This document shows positions 28,826-38,925 of a DNA stretch of 64,000 nucleotides, one piece after another; the stretch's first letter is position 1, and every line of letters starts with the position of its first letter. The notes under the pieces were generated by a model. It saw nothing but the letters and a program-made list of their open reading frames with translations. It did not search any database and had not been told where the DNA came from. Source of the stretch: Prauserella muralis (GTDB lineage: Bacteria; Actinomycetota; Actinomycetes; Mycobacteriales; Pseudonocardiaceae); the NCBI RefSeq assembly GCF_003202285.1, contig NZ_MASW01000002.1, positions 1,488,001-1,552,000 on the forward strand, written 5' to 3'. Made by a program: the position numbers and the translations under genes.

Positions 28826-28980
28826 GTGTGTCTCCTTCCAGGAGCTGGTTGACCGGGCACGCACTGTGCGGCACCGGGTCGCATACAAGAAACGGCCGGT
28901 GCTGCAGCTACTGGAAGACAAACAACACGCCCGCATCACGTTTTCCGCGAAGCGAGGCACGCACGAAAACTAGCGACTAC
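28826..28980 (-). promoter_or_regulatory. Probable promoter and 5' leader of cspA
   Basis: 155 bp with no gene. It contains noticeably AT-richer stretches (around 28910-28985) than most of the window and no competing ORF. Cold-shock genes commonly carry long thermosensitive leaders; a stem is possible around CCGGGCACGCACTGTGCGGC. No exact start site can be read. Confidence 0.4.
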
Positions 28981-29010
28981 CCATCCTAACGCGACGGCTC
29001 CGCGGGTTGT

Positions 29011-29040
29011 TCCCGGCCACCCCCGAAGAGGCGGCCGGGA
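29011..29040. terminator. Hairpin terminator of the SolA-like gene
   Basis: Perfect 8-bp stem TCCCGGCC/GGCCGGGA (29011-29018 and 29033-29040), 14-nt loop, 4 nt beyond the stop of the minus-strand oxidase gene. Confidence 0.65.
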
Positions 29041-29044
29041 GACG

Positions 29045-30190
29045 CTAGGCGAACCGGTCCGGGTGGACAAACGCCAGGTCGGTGTAGGTCGGTTCGCCGC
29101 AGGCCAGCTGCGCGATCGCCTCGCCAAGCCCGGGCGCGTGCTTGAAGGCATGGCCACTGCAGCCGCCCGCCAGGATCAGTCGCGGGTCCCCGCCGGGGCG
29201 GCCGACGAGGAACTGCTCGTCCGGCGTGCGGGTCACCAGGCACGTCGTGATCCGGCTCGGCCGCGGGTCGAGACCGGGCAGTGCCCTGCGCACCAGGTCC
29301 GACACCAGCGCGTGGTCGGCGGGGGAGATGTCGCGGTCGACGGCGTCCGGGTCGGTCTCCCGGTACGCCGGGTCGTCGCTGGGGCCGACCTTGGCGTCGA
29401 GTCCGTCGACAGCACCGTGACCCCACATCCGGGTTCCGTCGGCCAGCTGCCGGATGAAGATGGCGAGCCGTTCGAGGCCGAACGCGGCGCCGTCCGTGCC
29501 GTCCCTGGCGGCGAACCAGGTCATCGGTGTACGGATGGGGCGCAGGGGCAGCCCGGGGGCGAACGTGCCCAGCCACGGGCCCGCGGCGAGCACCGCCTGG
29601 CGGGCGGCGACGGTGCCCGAGCCGGTGTGCACGAGCACGCCGCCGCCGACCGGCTCGACGGCCGTGACCGTGGCCGGACCGGGCACGTCGGCTCCGGCGT
29701 CGGTCGCGGCGCCCACGGCGGCCCTGACCCCGGCCTCCGGGCGGACGATGCCCGCCAGCGGGTCCCACACGCCGACGTCCTCGTCCGCCAGTCCGGCGTG
29801 TTGCGGGAACCGCTCGCGCAGCTCGGCGCTGTCCATCGTGGACACGGCGAGGTCGTGTCGCCGCCCGGCCTCCAGCGAACCCGTGACCAGCGGTGAGTCC
29901 GGAGGCCCGATCATCACGCCGCCGGTGACGTCGAGCAGCGGACGCCCGGAGGAGACCTCCAGCTCCCGCCACAGCTGCAGCGAACGCTGGGCGACGGGGA
30001 CCAGGCCAGGGTGCTCGCGGCAGGCGACCCGGAACAGCCGGGTGTGGCCGTGGGAGGAGCCGTGGACGTGCCCGGGGCGGTACCGGTCGAGGCCGAGCAC
30101 GCGCTTGCCGCGCAGGGCCAGCCGCCACACGGCGTGGGAGCCGACCGCCCCGAGCCCGACGACGACGATGTCCGCATCGAGTTCGCGCAT
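29045..30190 (-). CDS. SolA/monomeric sarcosine oxidase-like FAD amine oxidase
   Basis: 381-residue FAD-dependent oxidase of the MSOX/N-methyltryptophan oxidase family. N-terminal dinucleotide fold VVVGLGAVGSHAVWRLA, the GSSHGHTRLFR active-site block and the C-terminal GGCSGHAFKHAPGLGE, whose cysteine is the expected covalent flavin attachment. These enzymes oxidise N-methyl amino acids to formaldehyde, H2O2 and the free amino acid. Substrate unsettled. It stands alone between cspA and fadA5, with its own terminator. Confidence 0.88.
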   Translation of the reverse strand: MRELDADIVVVGLGAVGSHAVWRLALRGKRVLGLDRYRPGHVHGSSHGHTRLFRVACREHPGLVPVAQRSLQLWRELEVSSGRPLLDVTGGVMIGPPDSPLVTGSLEAGRRHDLAVSTMDSAELRERFPQHAGLADEDVGVWDPLAGIVRPEAGVRAAVGAATDAGADVPGPATVTAVEPVGGGVLVHTGSGTVAARQAVLAAGPWLGTFAPGLPLRPIRTPMTWFAARDGTDGAAFGLERLAIFIRQLADGTRMWGHGAVDGLDAKVGPSDDPAYRETDPDAVDRDISPADHALVSDLVRRALPGLDPRPSRITTCLVTRTPDEQFLVGRPGGDPRLILAGGCSGHAFKHAPGLGEAIAQLACGEPTYTDLAFVHPDRFA

Positions 30191-30242
30191 CTGTCCTGGC
30201 TACCCGCGGCAGGCGGGCAGCACAAGGAGCCCGCGCGAGGGA

Positions 30243-31453
<1,211 letters not shown>

Positions 31454-31604
31454 ATCCAGGACAAGGGTGGCCGAGGTCAACCGCCATCTGGTTACCGACA
31501 GCACCGACCTGCTCTACCAGCGGCTTCAAGATCCCAATCGATAAAGTAAACGGCATTCACTAAACGTCTTCCCTCAGTTAACACCGTGTGCTTCAATCAG
31601 GTTC

Positions 31605-31618
31605 TAGAACCTGTTCCA
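31605..31618. promoter_or_regulatory. KstR-type operator for cyp125
   Basis: TAGAACCTGTTCCA, perfect to TNNAACNNGTTNNA, 27 bp upstream of the cyp125 ATG. It overlaps a perfect 16-bp palindrome CAGGTTCTAGAACCTG at 31599-31614. Confidence 0.85.
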
Positions 31619-31644
31619 CGACACGGCTGTCGGAGGTCCGGCGC

Positions 31645-32871
31645 ATGAGCTCGTCGCTGCTGCCCACTGGTTTCGACTTCACCGATCCCGATCTGTACGC
31701 GACCCGGCTGCCGCTGGAGGAGTTCGCGCTGCTGCGCAAGACCGCACCCGTGTGGTGGAACGCCCAGCCGTACAACAAGGCGGGCTTTCGCGACGAGGGC
31801 TTCTGGGTCGTCACGCGCCTGGACGACGTCAAGACCGTCTCCAAGGACAGCGAGCTGTTCTCGTCCCGGGAGAAGACGGCGATCATCCGCTTCGACGAGA
31901 CCATGGACGACCAGGGCATGGAGGCCAACCGGCTGGTCCTGCTCAACATGGACGCACCGCAGCACACCAAGCTGCGCCGCATCGTGTCGAAGGGCTTCAC
32001 ACCGCGCGCGATCGCCAGGCTGGAGGACACGCTGCGCGACCGCGCACAGCAGATCGTGCACACGGCGAAGAAGAAGGGCTCCGGTGACTTCGTCGCCGAC
32101 GTGGCCTGCGAGCTGCCGCTGCAGGCGATCGCCGAGCTGATCGGCATTCCGCAGCAGGATCGGCTCAAGATCTTCGACTGGTCCAACCAGATGATCGGCT
32201 ACGACGACCCCGAGTACGACGTCGAGCCGATCGCCGCCTCCGCCGAGCTGGTCGGCTACGCGTGGAACATGGCCGAGGACCGGCGCAAGTGCCCGATGGA
32301 CGACATCGTCACCAAGCTCATTCAGGCCGATGTGGACGGTGAGTCGCTGACGTCCGACGAGTTCGGCTTCTTCGTGATCCTGCTCGCCGTGGCGGGCAAC
32401 GAGACGACGCGCAACGCCATCACCCACGGCATGAAGGCCTTCCTCGACCACCCCGACCAGTGGGAGCTGTTCAAGGAGAAGCGGCCCAAGACCGCACCCG
32501 ACGAGATCGTGCGCTGGGCCACGCCCGTGGTGGCCTTCCAGCGCACCGCGACGGCCGACACCGAGCTGGGCGGGCAGCACATCCGCAAGGGTGACCGCGT
32601 CGGCATGTTCTACAGCTCGGCCAACTTCGACCCCGAGGTGTTCGACGAGCCCGGCAAGTTCGACATCCTGCGCGAGGACAACCCGCACGTCGGCTTCGGC
32701 GGCACCGGGTCCCACTACTGCATCGGCGCCAACCTCGCGCGCCTGGAGATCGACCTGATCTTCAACGCCATCGCCGACGAGATGCCGAACATCCGCGAGC
32801 TCGCGCCGCCCGACCGCCTGCGCTCCGGCTGGCTCAACGGCATCAAGCACTACCGGGTGGCCTACGAGTAA
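31645..32871 (+). CDS. cyp125: Steroid C26/C27-hydroxylase CYP125
   Basis: 408-residue cytochrome P450 oxidising the terminal side-chain carbon of cholesterol/cholestenone to the carboxylate, the entry step of side-chain breakdown. The haem motif FGGTGSHYCIGANLAR has Cys359; the I-helix AGNETTRN is near residue 250; the ExxR helix is PDEIVRW downstream. The N-terminal GFDFTDPDLYATRLPLEEFA and EANRLVLLNMDAPQHTKLR blocks are those of CYP125. ATG with GGAGGTC upstream. Electron-transfer partners are not adjacent. The repeat copy B follows the stop. Confidence 0.92.
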   Translation: MSSSLLPTGFDFTDPDLYATRLPLEEFALLRKTAPVWWNAQPYNKAGFRDEGFWVVTRLDDVKTVSKDSELFSSREKTAIIRFDETMDDQGMEANRLVLLNMDAPQHTKLRRIVSKGFTPRAIARLEDTLRDRAQQIVHTAKKKGSGDFVADVACELPLQAIAELIGIPQQDRLKIFDWSNQMIGYDDPEYDVEPIAASAELVGYAWNMAEDRRKCPMDDIVTKLIQADVDGESLTSDEFGFFVILLAVAGNETTRNAITHGMKAFLDHPDQWELFKEKRPKTAPDEIVRWATPVVAFQRTATADTELGGQHIRKGDRVGMFYSSANFDPEVFDEPGKFDILREDNPHVGFGGTGSHYCIGANLARLEIDLIFNAIADEMPNIRELAPPDRLRSGWLNGIKHYRVAYE

Positions 32872-32885
32872 CCAACTGTCCCCGG

Positions 32886-32978
32886 CAAAGCTCCCCAATG
32901 CGGCATTCGCTCCACTGGATGGAGCGAATGCCGCATTCGCTCCACTCAACGTAACCAATGCCGCATTCGGGAGCTTTG
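32886..32978. repeat. Family-1 AATGCSGCATT repeat array, copy B
   Basis: Three AATGCSGCATT palindromes starting at 32897, 32927 and 32957 (exact 30-bp period). Outer inverted arms CAAAGCTCCCC / CGGGAGCTTTG extend the pairing to 21 of 22 positions. Units one and two form a perfect 17-bp stem with a 7-nt loop (32897-32937). It lies between convergent cyp125 and the DUF5701 gene, next to a second hairpin at 32992. Confidence 0.9.
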
Positions 32979-32991
32979 CGCACGCACACGC

Positions 32992-33029
32992 ACCGAAGCC
33001 GCCTCGGGTGCGCCCGAGACGGCTTCGGT
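32992..33029. terminator. Bidirectional terminator between cyp125 and DUF5701 genes
   Basis: 17-nt arms (32992-33008 and 33013-33029, 16 paired) closed by a TGCG tetraloop; it ends 10 nt before the DUF5701 stop. Confidence 0.75.
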
Positions 33030-33038
33030 GGTGTTCGG

Positions 33039-33737
33039 TTACGGCTTGGCCGCGCCGGCTCCGGGTACGACCCGGCCCGTAGCGCCGGCCTTGCGGTGAC
33101 CGGCGGAGGCCATGCCCAGCCAGGTGTGCGGGTTGCGTTCCCAGCACCAGCCGAGCTTGGGTGCGTGCTGGCTGATCCAGATGGCCGGGACGCGGCGGTC
33201 GCCAGAGCGAGAGCCGCCGAGAGAGAAGCACTTGTTCTTGACCAGGCTCTCCGGGTAATGGGTGATCATCGCGATCCCCTCCTCGATCGTGAGGAGGCTT
33301 CGGCCCCTCGCGGCGATCGTGTCCATGGCGTCGTTGGGTATGGCCCCGCAGAACTCCTCGCCGCGTTCGATCTCGAAGAGCAGGTAAACCCGGTCGTCCG
33401 GGAGATCGGTCTGCTCGGTGGCGACGAATCGCTCGAGTGCGCCAGGTTCGAAGGAGCGGTCGACGAAGCCGGGCTTGGTCTTGTTGTGCAGGGTGGTGTG
33501 CTGCATCATCTGCTCGATCGGGACGACCTGCCGGGTGACCACGATCAGGAACGGCAGCAGGCCCGTGCCCGGGTCGTCGCCGTCGTTCCCGGCGCCGGCG
33601 GCAAGCTCGCGCAGAGGTGCGACCAGGTCGGTGAACTGTTCTGAGGTCAGACCGGCCATCGTCGGGTAGTCCCGTTCGACCAGATTCTGGACCTGCCGGT
33701 CGAACTCGGCACCCGGGTCATCGGCAATGGGTGGCAT
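33039..33737 (-). CDS. DUF5701-family protein
   Basis: 232 residues, soluble, recognised as DUF5701-like: EFDRQVQNLVERDYPTMAGL at the start, VVPIEQMMQHTTL, RVYLLFEIERGEEF, IPNDAMDTIAARGRSLLTIE and ISQHAPKLGWCWERNPHTW. Members are encoded singly in actinobacteria; no activity is known. It has its own end terminator and no obvious operon partner (78 nt to the acetyltransferase gene on the same strand). Confidence 0.72.
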   Translation of the reverse strand: MPPIADDPGAEFDRQVQNLVERDYPTMAGLTSEQFTDLVAPLRELAAGAGNDGDDPGTGLLPFLIVVTRQVVPIEQMMQHTTLHNKTKPGFVDRSFEPGALERFVATEQTDLPDDRVYLLFEIERGEEFCGAIPNDAMDTIAARGRSLLTIEEGIAMITHYPESLVKNKCFSLGGSRSGDRRVPAIWISQHAPKLGWCWERNPHTWLGMASAGHRKAGATGRVVPGAGAAKP

Positions 33738-33815
33738 GGTGTCCTCTCAACGGTTCGGTGCTGGCAGGGCAGGACGATCGTTGCGCGGGCACGGGCGTGC
33801 CGGCGCGGCCGGCGG

Positions 33816-34463
33816 TTACTCCAGTCCGTGCTCGGCGGCGATGCCGGCGATGTCGCCCGGCGTGCCCGCCATGATGGTGCGGGCGTGCTCGGTGATGAGC
33901 TCGGTGGGCCAGTCCCACCAGGCAGCACGCTGGAGCAGGGCGACGTCGGCGTCGGTGAACCGCTGCCGGATCGGACGGGCCGGGTTGCCGCCGACGATCG
34001 CGTAGGGCGGTACGTCCGTGGTGACCATTGCCCCCGCCGCGATGATGGCGCCGTCGCCGATGCGCACGCCGGGCATCACGGTCGCTCCGTAGCCGAACCA
34101 GACGTCGTTGCCGACGACGGTGTCGCCGCGGCTGGGCATGCCGGTCACGAGGTCGAGAGTCCGCTGGGCCCACTCGCCGCCGAACATGGTGAACGGGAAG
34201 GTGGACACGCCCATCGTCGGGTGGTCGGCGCCGGCCATCAGGAACCGGGTCCCGGTGGCGATGGCGCAGAACTTGCCGATGACGAGCCGTTCCGGCCCGT
34301 AGGCGTAGAGCACGTTGCGGTGCTCGAACTCGGTCGCGCCGTCCGGGTCGTCGTAGTAGGTGTAGTCGCCGACGACGATCGTCGGTGAGCTGACGAGCGG
34401 TTTGAGGAACACCACCCGTTCGTGGGCAGGCAGCGGATGGCAGGTCATGGGATCAGGTGTCAA
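33816..34463 (-). CDS. Vat/CatB-like hexapeptide-repeat O-acetyltransferase
   Basis: About 215 residues of left-handed beta-helix acyltransferase, similar to xenobiotic acetyltransferases (Vat, CatB). Signs: EFEHRNVLYAYGPERLVIGKFCAIATGT, ADHPTMGVSTFPF with the probable catalytic His, GNDVWFGYGATVMPGVRIGDGAIIAAGAMVTTDVPPYAIVGGNPA. It acetylates a small molecule, possibly an antibiotic. The start is debatable: TTG 34463 lies in a TTGA overlap with the upstream stop and has AGGAG in range, whereas ATG 34448 is distant from that site. Co-transcribed with the SnoaL-like gene. Confidence 0.83.
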   Translation of the reverse strand: MTPDPMTCHPLPAHERVVFLKPLVSSPTIVVGDYTYYDDPDGATEFEHRNVLYAYGPERLVIGKFCAIATGTRFLMAGADHPTMGVSTFPFTMFGGEWAQRTLDLVTGMPSRGDTVVGNDVWFGYGATVMPGVRIGDGAIIAAGAMVTTDVPPYAIVGGNPARPIRQRFTDADVALLQRAAWWDWPTELITEHARTIMAGTPGDIAGIAAEHGLE

Positions 34464-34843
34464 CGCGTGGCTCCTGGCGAAGGGATGGGTGGCAACGGGT
34501 CGAGGAAGCCGTAGACGCGGCGCAGGCGAGCCTGCTCGGTGACCATGACGGCCAGCCCAGCGATCACCGCAGGACCGCCGGCCGGCGCCAGCTCCCAGGT
34601 GAGGCGCGCCACATGGTGGTGGCAATCGACGGCACCGGCCTGCCGGTACACCAGGCCGGGGAACTGCCGCTGAGCCGTGGCCACCACGTCATCGATCGCA
34701 CCGCGGCCCTCAGCGGTCACGATGGGGTCGACGTAGCGAGCTTCGTCTGCCCACAGCTCGTCGACGAGCGCCCGGCGCCTGACCGGGTCGGGCTCGTTCC
34801 AGCTCGCCAGGTACCGCCTGGCCAGCTTGTCGATGTCGGACAT
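34460..34843 (-). CDS. SnoaL-like (NTF2-fold) protein
   Basis: 127 residues with the NTF2/SnoaL cone fold: KLARRYLASWNEPDPVRRRALVDELWADEARYVDP at the start, then DDVVATAQRQFPGLVYR and ARLTWELAPAGGPAVIAGLAVMV. The fold serves isomerases, hydrolases and ligand-binding proteins; function unknown. Start at ATG 34843 with AAGGAGACCGAC upstream. It overlaps the acetyltransferase by 4 nt and is divergent from the LuxR gene. Confidence 0.78.
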   Translation of the reverse strand: MSDIDKLARRYLASWNEPDPVRRRALVDELWADEARYVDPIVTAEGRGAIDDVVATAQRQFPGLVYRQAGAVDCHHHVARLTWELAPAGGPAVIAGLAVMVTEQARLRRVYGFLDPLPPIPSPGATR

Positions 34844-34964
34844 GTCGGTCTCCTTCGTCCGCTGCGCTTCGGTGATCACGCTAGGGCCGGGAACGGGGTG
34901 CGGAATCTGTCACGTCCCGGTAGTTCGGGCCGGGACGGCCTGCCGGCTTCAGTACTGTCGCCTC

Positions 34965-37688
34965 GTGTTGCACGGACGGATTGCGGAGACATCGGTCATC
35001 GACCGGATGCTGGCGGACTGCCGGGCCGGCCGCAGCGGGAGCCTGTTCATCACCGGCGAGCCGGGTATCGGCAAGACCGCGTTGCTGGAGTACGCGGCGT
35101 CGGCGGCCGCTGGGCTGCGGGTCGTGCGCAGCACCGGGATCGAATCCGAGGCACACCTGCCCTTCGCCGGGTTGCATCTGTTGCTGCGACCCGCGCTCGA
35201 CCGGACCGGCGCGCTGCCCGCGCCGCAGGCGCGTGCCGTGCGCGGCGTCTTCGGCCTTGCCCCGGCCGAACCGGGTGACCGCATGCTCGTCGGCCTCGCC
35301 GTGCTCTCGCTGCTCGCCGAGTTCGCCGACGGCGGGGCCGTGCTGTGCCTCGTCGACGACGCCCAGTGGCTGGACCGCGCTTCGGCCGAGGCCCTGCTGT
35401 TCGCCGCGCGCCGGCTCGACGCCGAGGGCATCGCGTTGATCATCGCCGCCCGGCCCGGCTTCGCCGCACCCGGGCTGACCCAGCTGTCGCTGACCGGGCT
35501 CGACGCATCCTCCGCCGCGGGGCTGCTGGCCGAGCACGCCGCCACGCTGTCGCCCGCCGACCGGTACCGGGTGCTGGCCGAGGCACAGGGCAACCCACTC
35601 GCCCTGCTGGAGCTACCGGCCGCTCTCGCCGCCGACCGGTCGGTCACCACCGGTCATGCGATGCCCATGACCGACACGGTCCAAGCGGCGTTTCTCCACC
35701 AGGTGCGGCGGCTACCCGAGCCGACCCAGCAGCTGCTGCTGGTCGCGGCCGCCGAGGACACCGGTGACCGCGACGTCATCCTGCGCGCGGCTGCCCCGCT
35801 CGGCTGCGAGCCGTCGGATCTGGTGCCCGCGGAGGCGGCCGGTCTCGTCCGGCTGGACGACGACACCGTGCGCTTCCGGCATCCGCTCGTACGGTCGGCC
35901 GTCTACCACGCGGCACCGGTCAGCCTCCGCTTCGTGGTGCATACGGCGCTCGCCGGGGCCCTCGACCGGCCCGAGGACGCCGATCGGCGCGCCTGGCACC
36001 ACGCCGTCGTGGCCACCGGCCCGGACGAGGCGGTAGCCGCGGAACTGGAGCGCACCGCCCAGCGGGCCGCCGCACGCAGCGGGTACGCCGCCGCGGGCGC
36101 GGCCTACGAACGGGCCGCCGTGCTGACGAGGTCGCGGCCGGATCGGGCGCGCCGGCTCGTGCTGGCTGCCGAAGCGGCCGCCGAGGAGGGCGACCTCGAA
36201 CGCATGGTGGAGCTCGCCCATCGCGGCGCCGCGAGCACCGATGACCCGGCACTGGCGATCCGCACCATCCGGGTTCGCGCCGCCGCGGCGTTTCACCAGG
36301 GCTCGCTCAGCACGGCGCGCGAGTTGCTGACCGAGGCGGCCGCGCTCGCCCAGGCCAGTGACCCGGCGCTGGCCGCTCACATGCTGCTCGACGCGGTGCA
36401 CGCCGCCTGGTACCTGGGGGAGGCCGAGATCGCGGACACCGCCGAGCGGCTGGACGCGCTGCCGCTTCCGGCCGGCGACCCGCTCACCGACGTCGCCCGC
36501 CTGCTGACCTGGGTCGTGCGGTCCGCGATCGGACGCGGCGACGGCGACAGGGAGATCCTCGCGCAACGGATCGCAGCGGCCGGCCGGAGCGGGTTCGGCG
36601 GCCCGCACGACACGATCCTGGTCGGAGCCACGAGCCTGCAGGCCGCAGGACAGGACACCGACGCACATCAGGTGGCAGCCAAGCTCCTCGCGCAGTGCCG
36701 CGACCAGGGATGGATCGGCCGGACTCCGCCGGTGCTGGCGTGCGTCGCCAGGGCGTCGACCTTCCTCGGCCGGCACACCGACGCCTGGGACGAGGCCACC
36801 GAGGCGCTGCAGATCGCGCGTGAGTTCGGACACCGGCAATGGGTCGCCGAAACCAGCGGCGTGCTGGCCTACCTGGCCGCGGTGTCGGGTGACGAGCACG
36901 GCTGCCGTGCTTTCGCCGACGACGCGCTCGGCGCGCCGGAACCCGGCGCACCCGCACCCGGCCTGGCCTGGGCACAGTGGGCACTGGCCCTGCTCGACCT
37001 CGGCCACGCGCGGTGGGAGTCCGCCCTGACCCAGCTTGCCGCCCTGCACACCGGACCCGTGCGGCATCAGCTTCCCGGCCTGCGCAGCGTCCCCGACCTG
37101 GTCGAGGCAGCGGTGCGGCTGGGCCGCCCTGCCGAGGCCCGTGAGGCACTCGCCTGGTTCACCGACTGGGCGCACCACGCCGGCCAGCAGTGGATCGACG
37201 CGGACGTCCAACGCTGCCGGGCGTTGCTCGCGCCGGAAACGGAAGCCGCGGAGCTGTACCAGGCGGCGTTGCGGCTGCATCCCGATGGGCGCGAGTTCGA
37301 ACGCGCGCGCACCGCCCTGCTCTACGGCGAGTGGCTGCGCCGTATGCGCCGCAAGTCCGAGGCAAGGATCCAGCTCCGCGACGCGTTCGAGACATTCCGG
37401 AGACACGGTGCCACGCCGTGGGCGGAACGAGCGCGCGCCGAGCTCGACGCGACCGGTGAGGTCGTGCGGAAGCCCGGCGCCGTGGGCGGAGCGCTGGCCG
37501 CGCTCACCCCGCAGGAGCGCAAGATCGTCCGGCTGGCCGCACGCGGACTGTCCAATCGGGACATCGCTGCGCAGCTGTTTCTCAGCCCTCGCACCGTGGG
37601 ATACCACCTCTACAAGGCATTCCCCAAGCTTGGTGTCACGGCGCGGACCGAACTCGCCGCCGTCGAGCTCGCGGATGCCTCCCCATGA
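34965..37688 (+). CDS. Large ATP-binding LuxR-family regulator (LAL)
   Basis: 907 residues. N-terminal AAA-type ATPase with Walker A GEPGIGKT (about 28-35) and Walker B CLVDDAQWLDRASAEALL (about 127-144); a long TPR-like helical middle (about 350-830); and a C-terminal LuxR HTH, LTPQERKIVRLAARGLSNRDIAAQLFLSPRTVGYHLYKAFPKLGV. LAL proteins such as MalT are ATP-dependent activators; in actinomycetes they often sit near genes for specialised metabolism. GTG 34965 is the likely start. The acetyltransferase/SnoaL pair is divergent and may be its target. Confidence 0.9.
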   Translation: MLHGRIAETSVIDRMLADCRAGRSGSLFITGEPGIGKTALLEYAASAAAGLRVVRSTGIESEAHLPFAGLHLLLRPALDRTGALPAPQARAVRGVFGLAPAEPGDRMLVGLAVLSLLAEFADGGAVLCLVDDAQWLDRASAEALLFAARRLDAEGIALIIAARPGFAAPGLTQLSLTGLDASSAAGLLAEHAATLSPADRYRVLAEAQGNPLALLELPAALAADRSVTTGHAMPMTDTVQAAFLHQVRRLPEPTQQLLLVAAAEDTGDRDVILRAAAPLGCEPSDLVPAEAAGLVRLDDDTVRFRHPLVRSAVYHAAPVSLRFVVHTALAGALDRPEDADRRAWHHAVVATGPDEAVAAELERTAQRAAARSGYAAAGAAYERAAVLTRSRPDRARRLVLAAEAAAEEGDLERMVELAHRGAASTDDPALAIRTIRVRAAAAFHQGSLSTARELLTEAAALAQASDPALAAHMLLDAVHAAWYLGEAEIADTAERLDALPLPAGDPLTDVARLLTWVVRSAIGRGDGDREILAQRIAAAGRSGFGGPHDTILVGATSLQAAGQDTDAHQVAAKLLAQCRDQGWIGRTPPVLACVARASTFLGRHTDAWDEATEALQIAREFGHRQWVAETSGVLAYLAAVSGDEHGCRAFADDALGAPEPGAPAPGLAWAQWALALLDLGHARWESALTQLAALHTGPVRHQLPGLRSVPDLVEAAVRLGRPAEAREALAWFTDWAHHAGQQWIDADVQRCRALLAPETEAAELYQAALRLHPDGREFERARTALLYGEWLRRMRRKSEARIQLRDAFETFRRHGATPWAERARAELDATGEVVRKPGAVGGALAALTPQERKIVRLAARGLSNRDIAAQLFLSPRTVGYHLYKAFPKLGVTARTELAAVELADASP

Positions 37689-37745
37689 CCTCCGCCGATC
37701 CGCGCGTCGCGCTCGTGCTGGGTGGTTCGCTGCCCGGCGATCGGG
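37685..37745 (+). pseudogene. 5' stub of a lost gene (patatin-like start)
   Basis: An ATG overlapping the LuxR stop (ATGA) begins MTSADPRVALVLGGSLPGDR, resembling the first strand and glycine-rich loop of patatin-like proteins, then similarity is lost within about 20 codons as the sequence runs into the 3' end of ltp3. This looks like the stub of a gene once coupled to the LuxR gene and cut by a rearrangement. Short, so tentative. Confidence 0.35.
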
Positions 37746-37761
37746 TCAGGGCGGCTCCGGG

Positions 37762-38922
37762 TCACGGTTTGGCCGCGCCCACGACCCACATGGCGAAGAA
37801 CTGCGAGCCGCCGCCGTAGGCGTGACCCAGGGCGGTCCTGGCGCCGTCCACCTGGTAGTCGCCCGCGCGGCCCATCACCTGCTTGGCCGCCTCGGAGAAG
37901 CGCAGCATGCCGGACGCGCCGATCGGGTTGGACGAGAGCACCCCGCCCGAGGGGTTCACCGGCAGCCGCCCGCCGAGCGCCGTCTCCCCGGCCTCGGTGA
38001 GCTTCCAGCCCTCGCCCTCCGGCATGAAGCCCAGGTTCTCCAGCCACATCGGCTCGAACCAGGAGAACGGCACGTAGATCTCCGCGGTGTCCACCTGCGA
38101 CAGCGGGTCGGTGATGCCCGCCTCGCGCCACAGCGCGGCGGCGGCGTCCTTGCCCGCCTGCGGGTTCACCTGGTCGCGCCCGGCGAACGTGGTCGGCTCC
38201 GTGCGCATCGCCGTGGCGTGGATCCACGCCGCGCCACCCGGCACGGCGTCACCGGCGGTCTCGTCGCCGAGCACCATCGCGCACGCGCCGTCGGAGGAGG
38301 GGCACGTCTCGTCGTAACGGATCGGGTCCCACAGCATCTGCGAGGCCCGCACCGACTCGACCGTGATGTCGGGCTGGCGCAGGTGCGCGAACGGGTTGAG
38401 GGCGCCGTTGCGCCGATCCTTGGCCGCCACGATCGCGCCGACGTGTTCGGGCGCGCCCGAGCGGCGGATGTAGGAGCGCACGTGGGGGGCGAAGTAGCCG
38501 CCCGCGCCCGCGCCCACCGGCATCTGGAACGGCGGGAGGATCGACAGCGCCCACATGGCGTTCGACTCCGACTGCTTCTCGAACGCCACGGTGAGCACCC
38601 TGCGGTGCACGCCCGCCTGGACGAGGCTGGCCGCCACCAGCGCGGTGGAGCCGCCCACCGAGCCCGCGGTGTGCACGCGCAGCAGTGGCTTGCCGTTGGC
38701 GCCCAGCGCGTCGGCGAGGAACAGCTCGGGCATCATCACGCCCTCGAAGAGGTCGGGAGCCTTGCCGAGCACGACGGCGTCGATGTCGGGCCAGTCCACC
38801 TGCGCGTCGGCCATCGCACGGTCGACGGCCTCGCGCAGCAGGCCGGGCATCGACACGTCGGTGCGCTTGGCGCGGTGGTGGGTCTGCCCGGTGCCGAGGA
38901 CGGCGGTGCGTTGCTTGCCCAA
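37762..38922 (-). CDS. ltp3: Thiolase-like lipid-transfer protein Ltp3
   Basis: 386-residue thiolase-superfamily protein similar to Ltp3 (Rv3523) of the cholesterol regulon. Blocks: RTAVLGTGQTHHRAKRTDVSMPGLLREAV, VHTAGSVGGSTALVAASLVQAG in the place of the thiolase nucleophile region, and C-terminal NPSGGVLSSNPIGASGM and ALGHAYGGGSQFFAMWVVG. Enzymes of this type are CoA-dependent aldolases or transferases; the reaction of Ltp3 is not certain. TTG start 3 nt after the ltp4 stop, with GGAGAAGGG upstream. Last gene of DUF35-ltp4-ltp3. Confidence 0.85.
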   Translation of the reverse strand: MGKQRTAVLGTGQTHHRAKRTDVSMPGLLREAVDRAMADAQVDWPDIDAVVLGKAPDLFEGVMMPELFLADALGANGKPLLRVHTAGSVGGSTALVAASLVQAGVHRRVLTVAFEKQSESNAMWALSILPPFQMPVGAGAGGYFAPHVRSYIRRSGAPEHVGAIVAAKDRRNGALNPFAHLRQPDITVESVRASQMLWDPIRYDETCPSSDGACAMVLGDETAGDAVPGGAAWIHATAMRTEPTTFAGRDQVNPQAGKDAAAALWREAGITDPLSQVDTAEIYVPFSWFEPMWLENLGFMPEGEGWKLTEAGETALGGRLPVNPSGGVLSSNPIGASGMLRFSEAAKQVMGRAGDYQVDGARTALGHAYGGGSQFFAMWVVGAAKP

Positions 38923-38925
38923 TCG

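Noticed and set aside
31599-31614. 16-bp palindrome CAGGTTCTAGAACCTG as a separate operator
   Set aside because: It overlaps the perfect KstR-type site for cyp125; treated as part of the same control element until binding data separate them.
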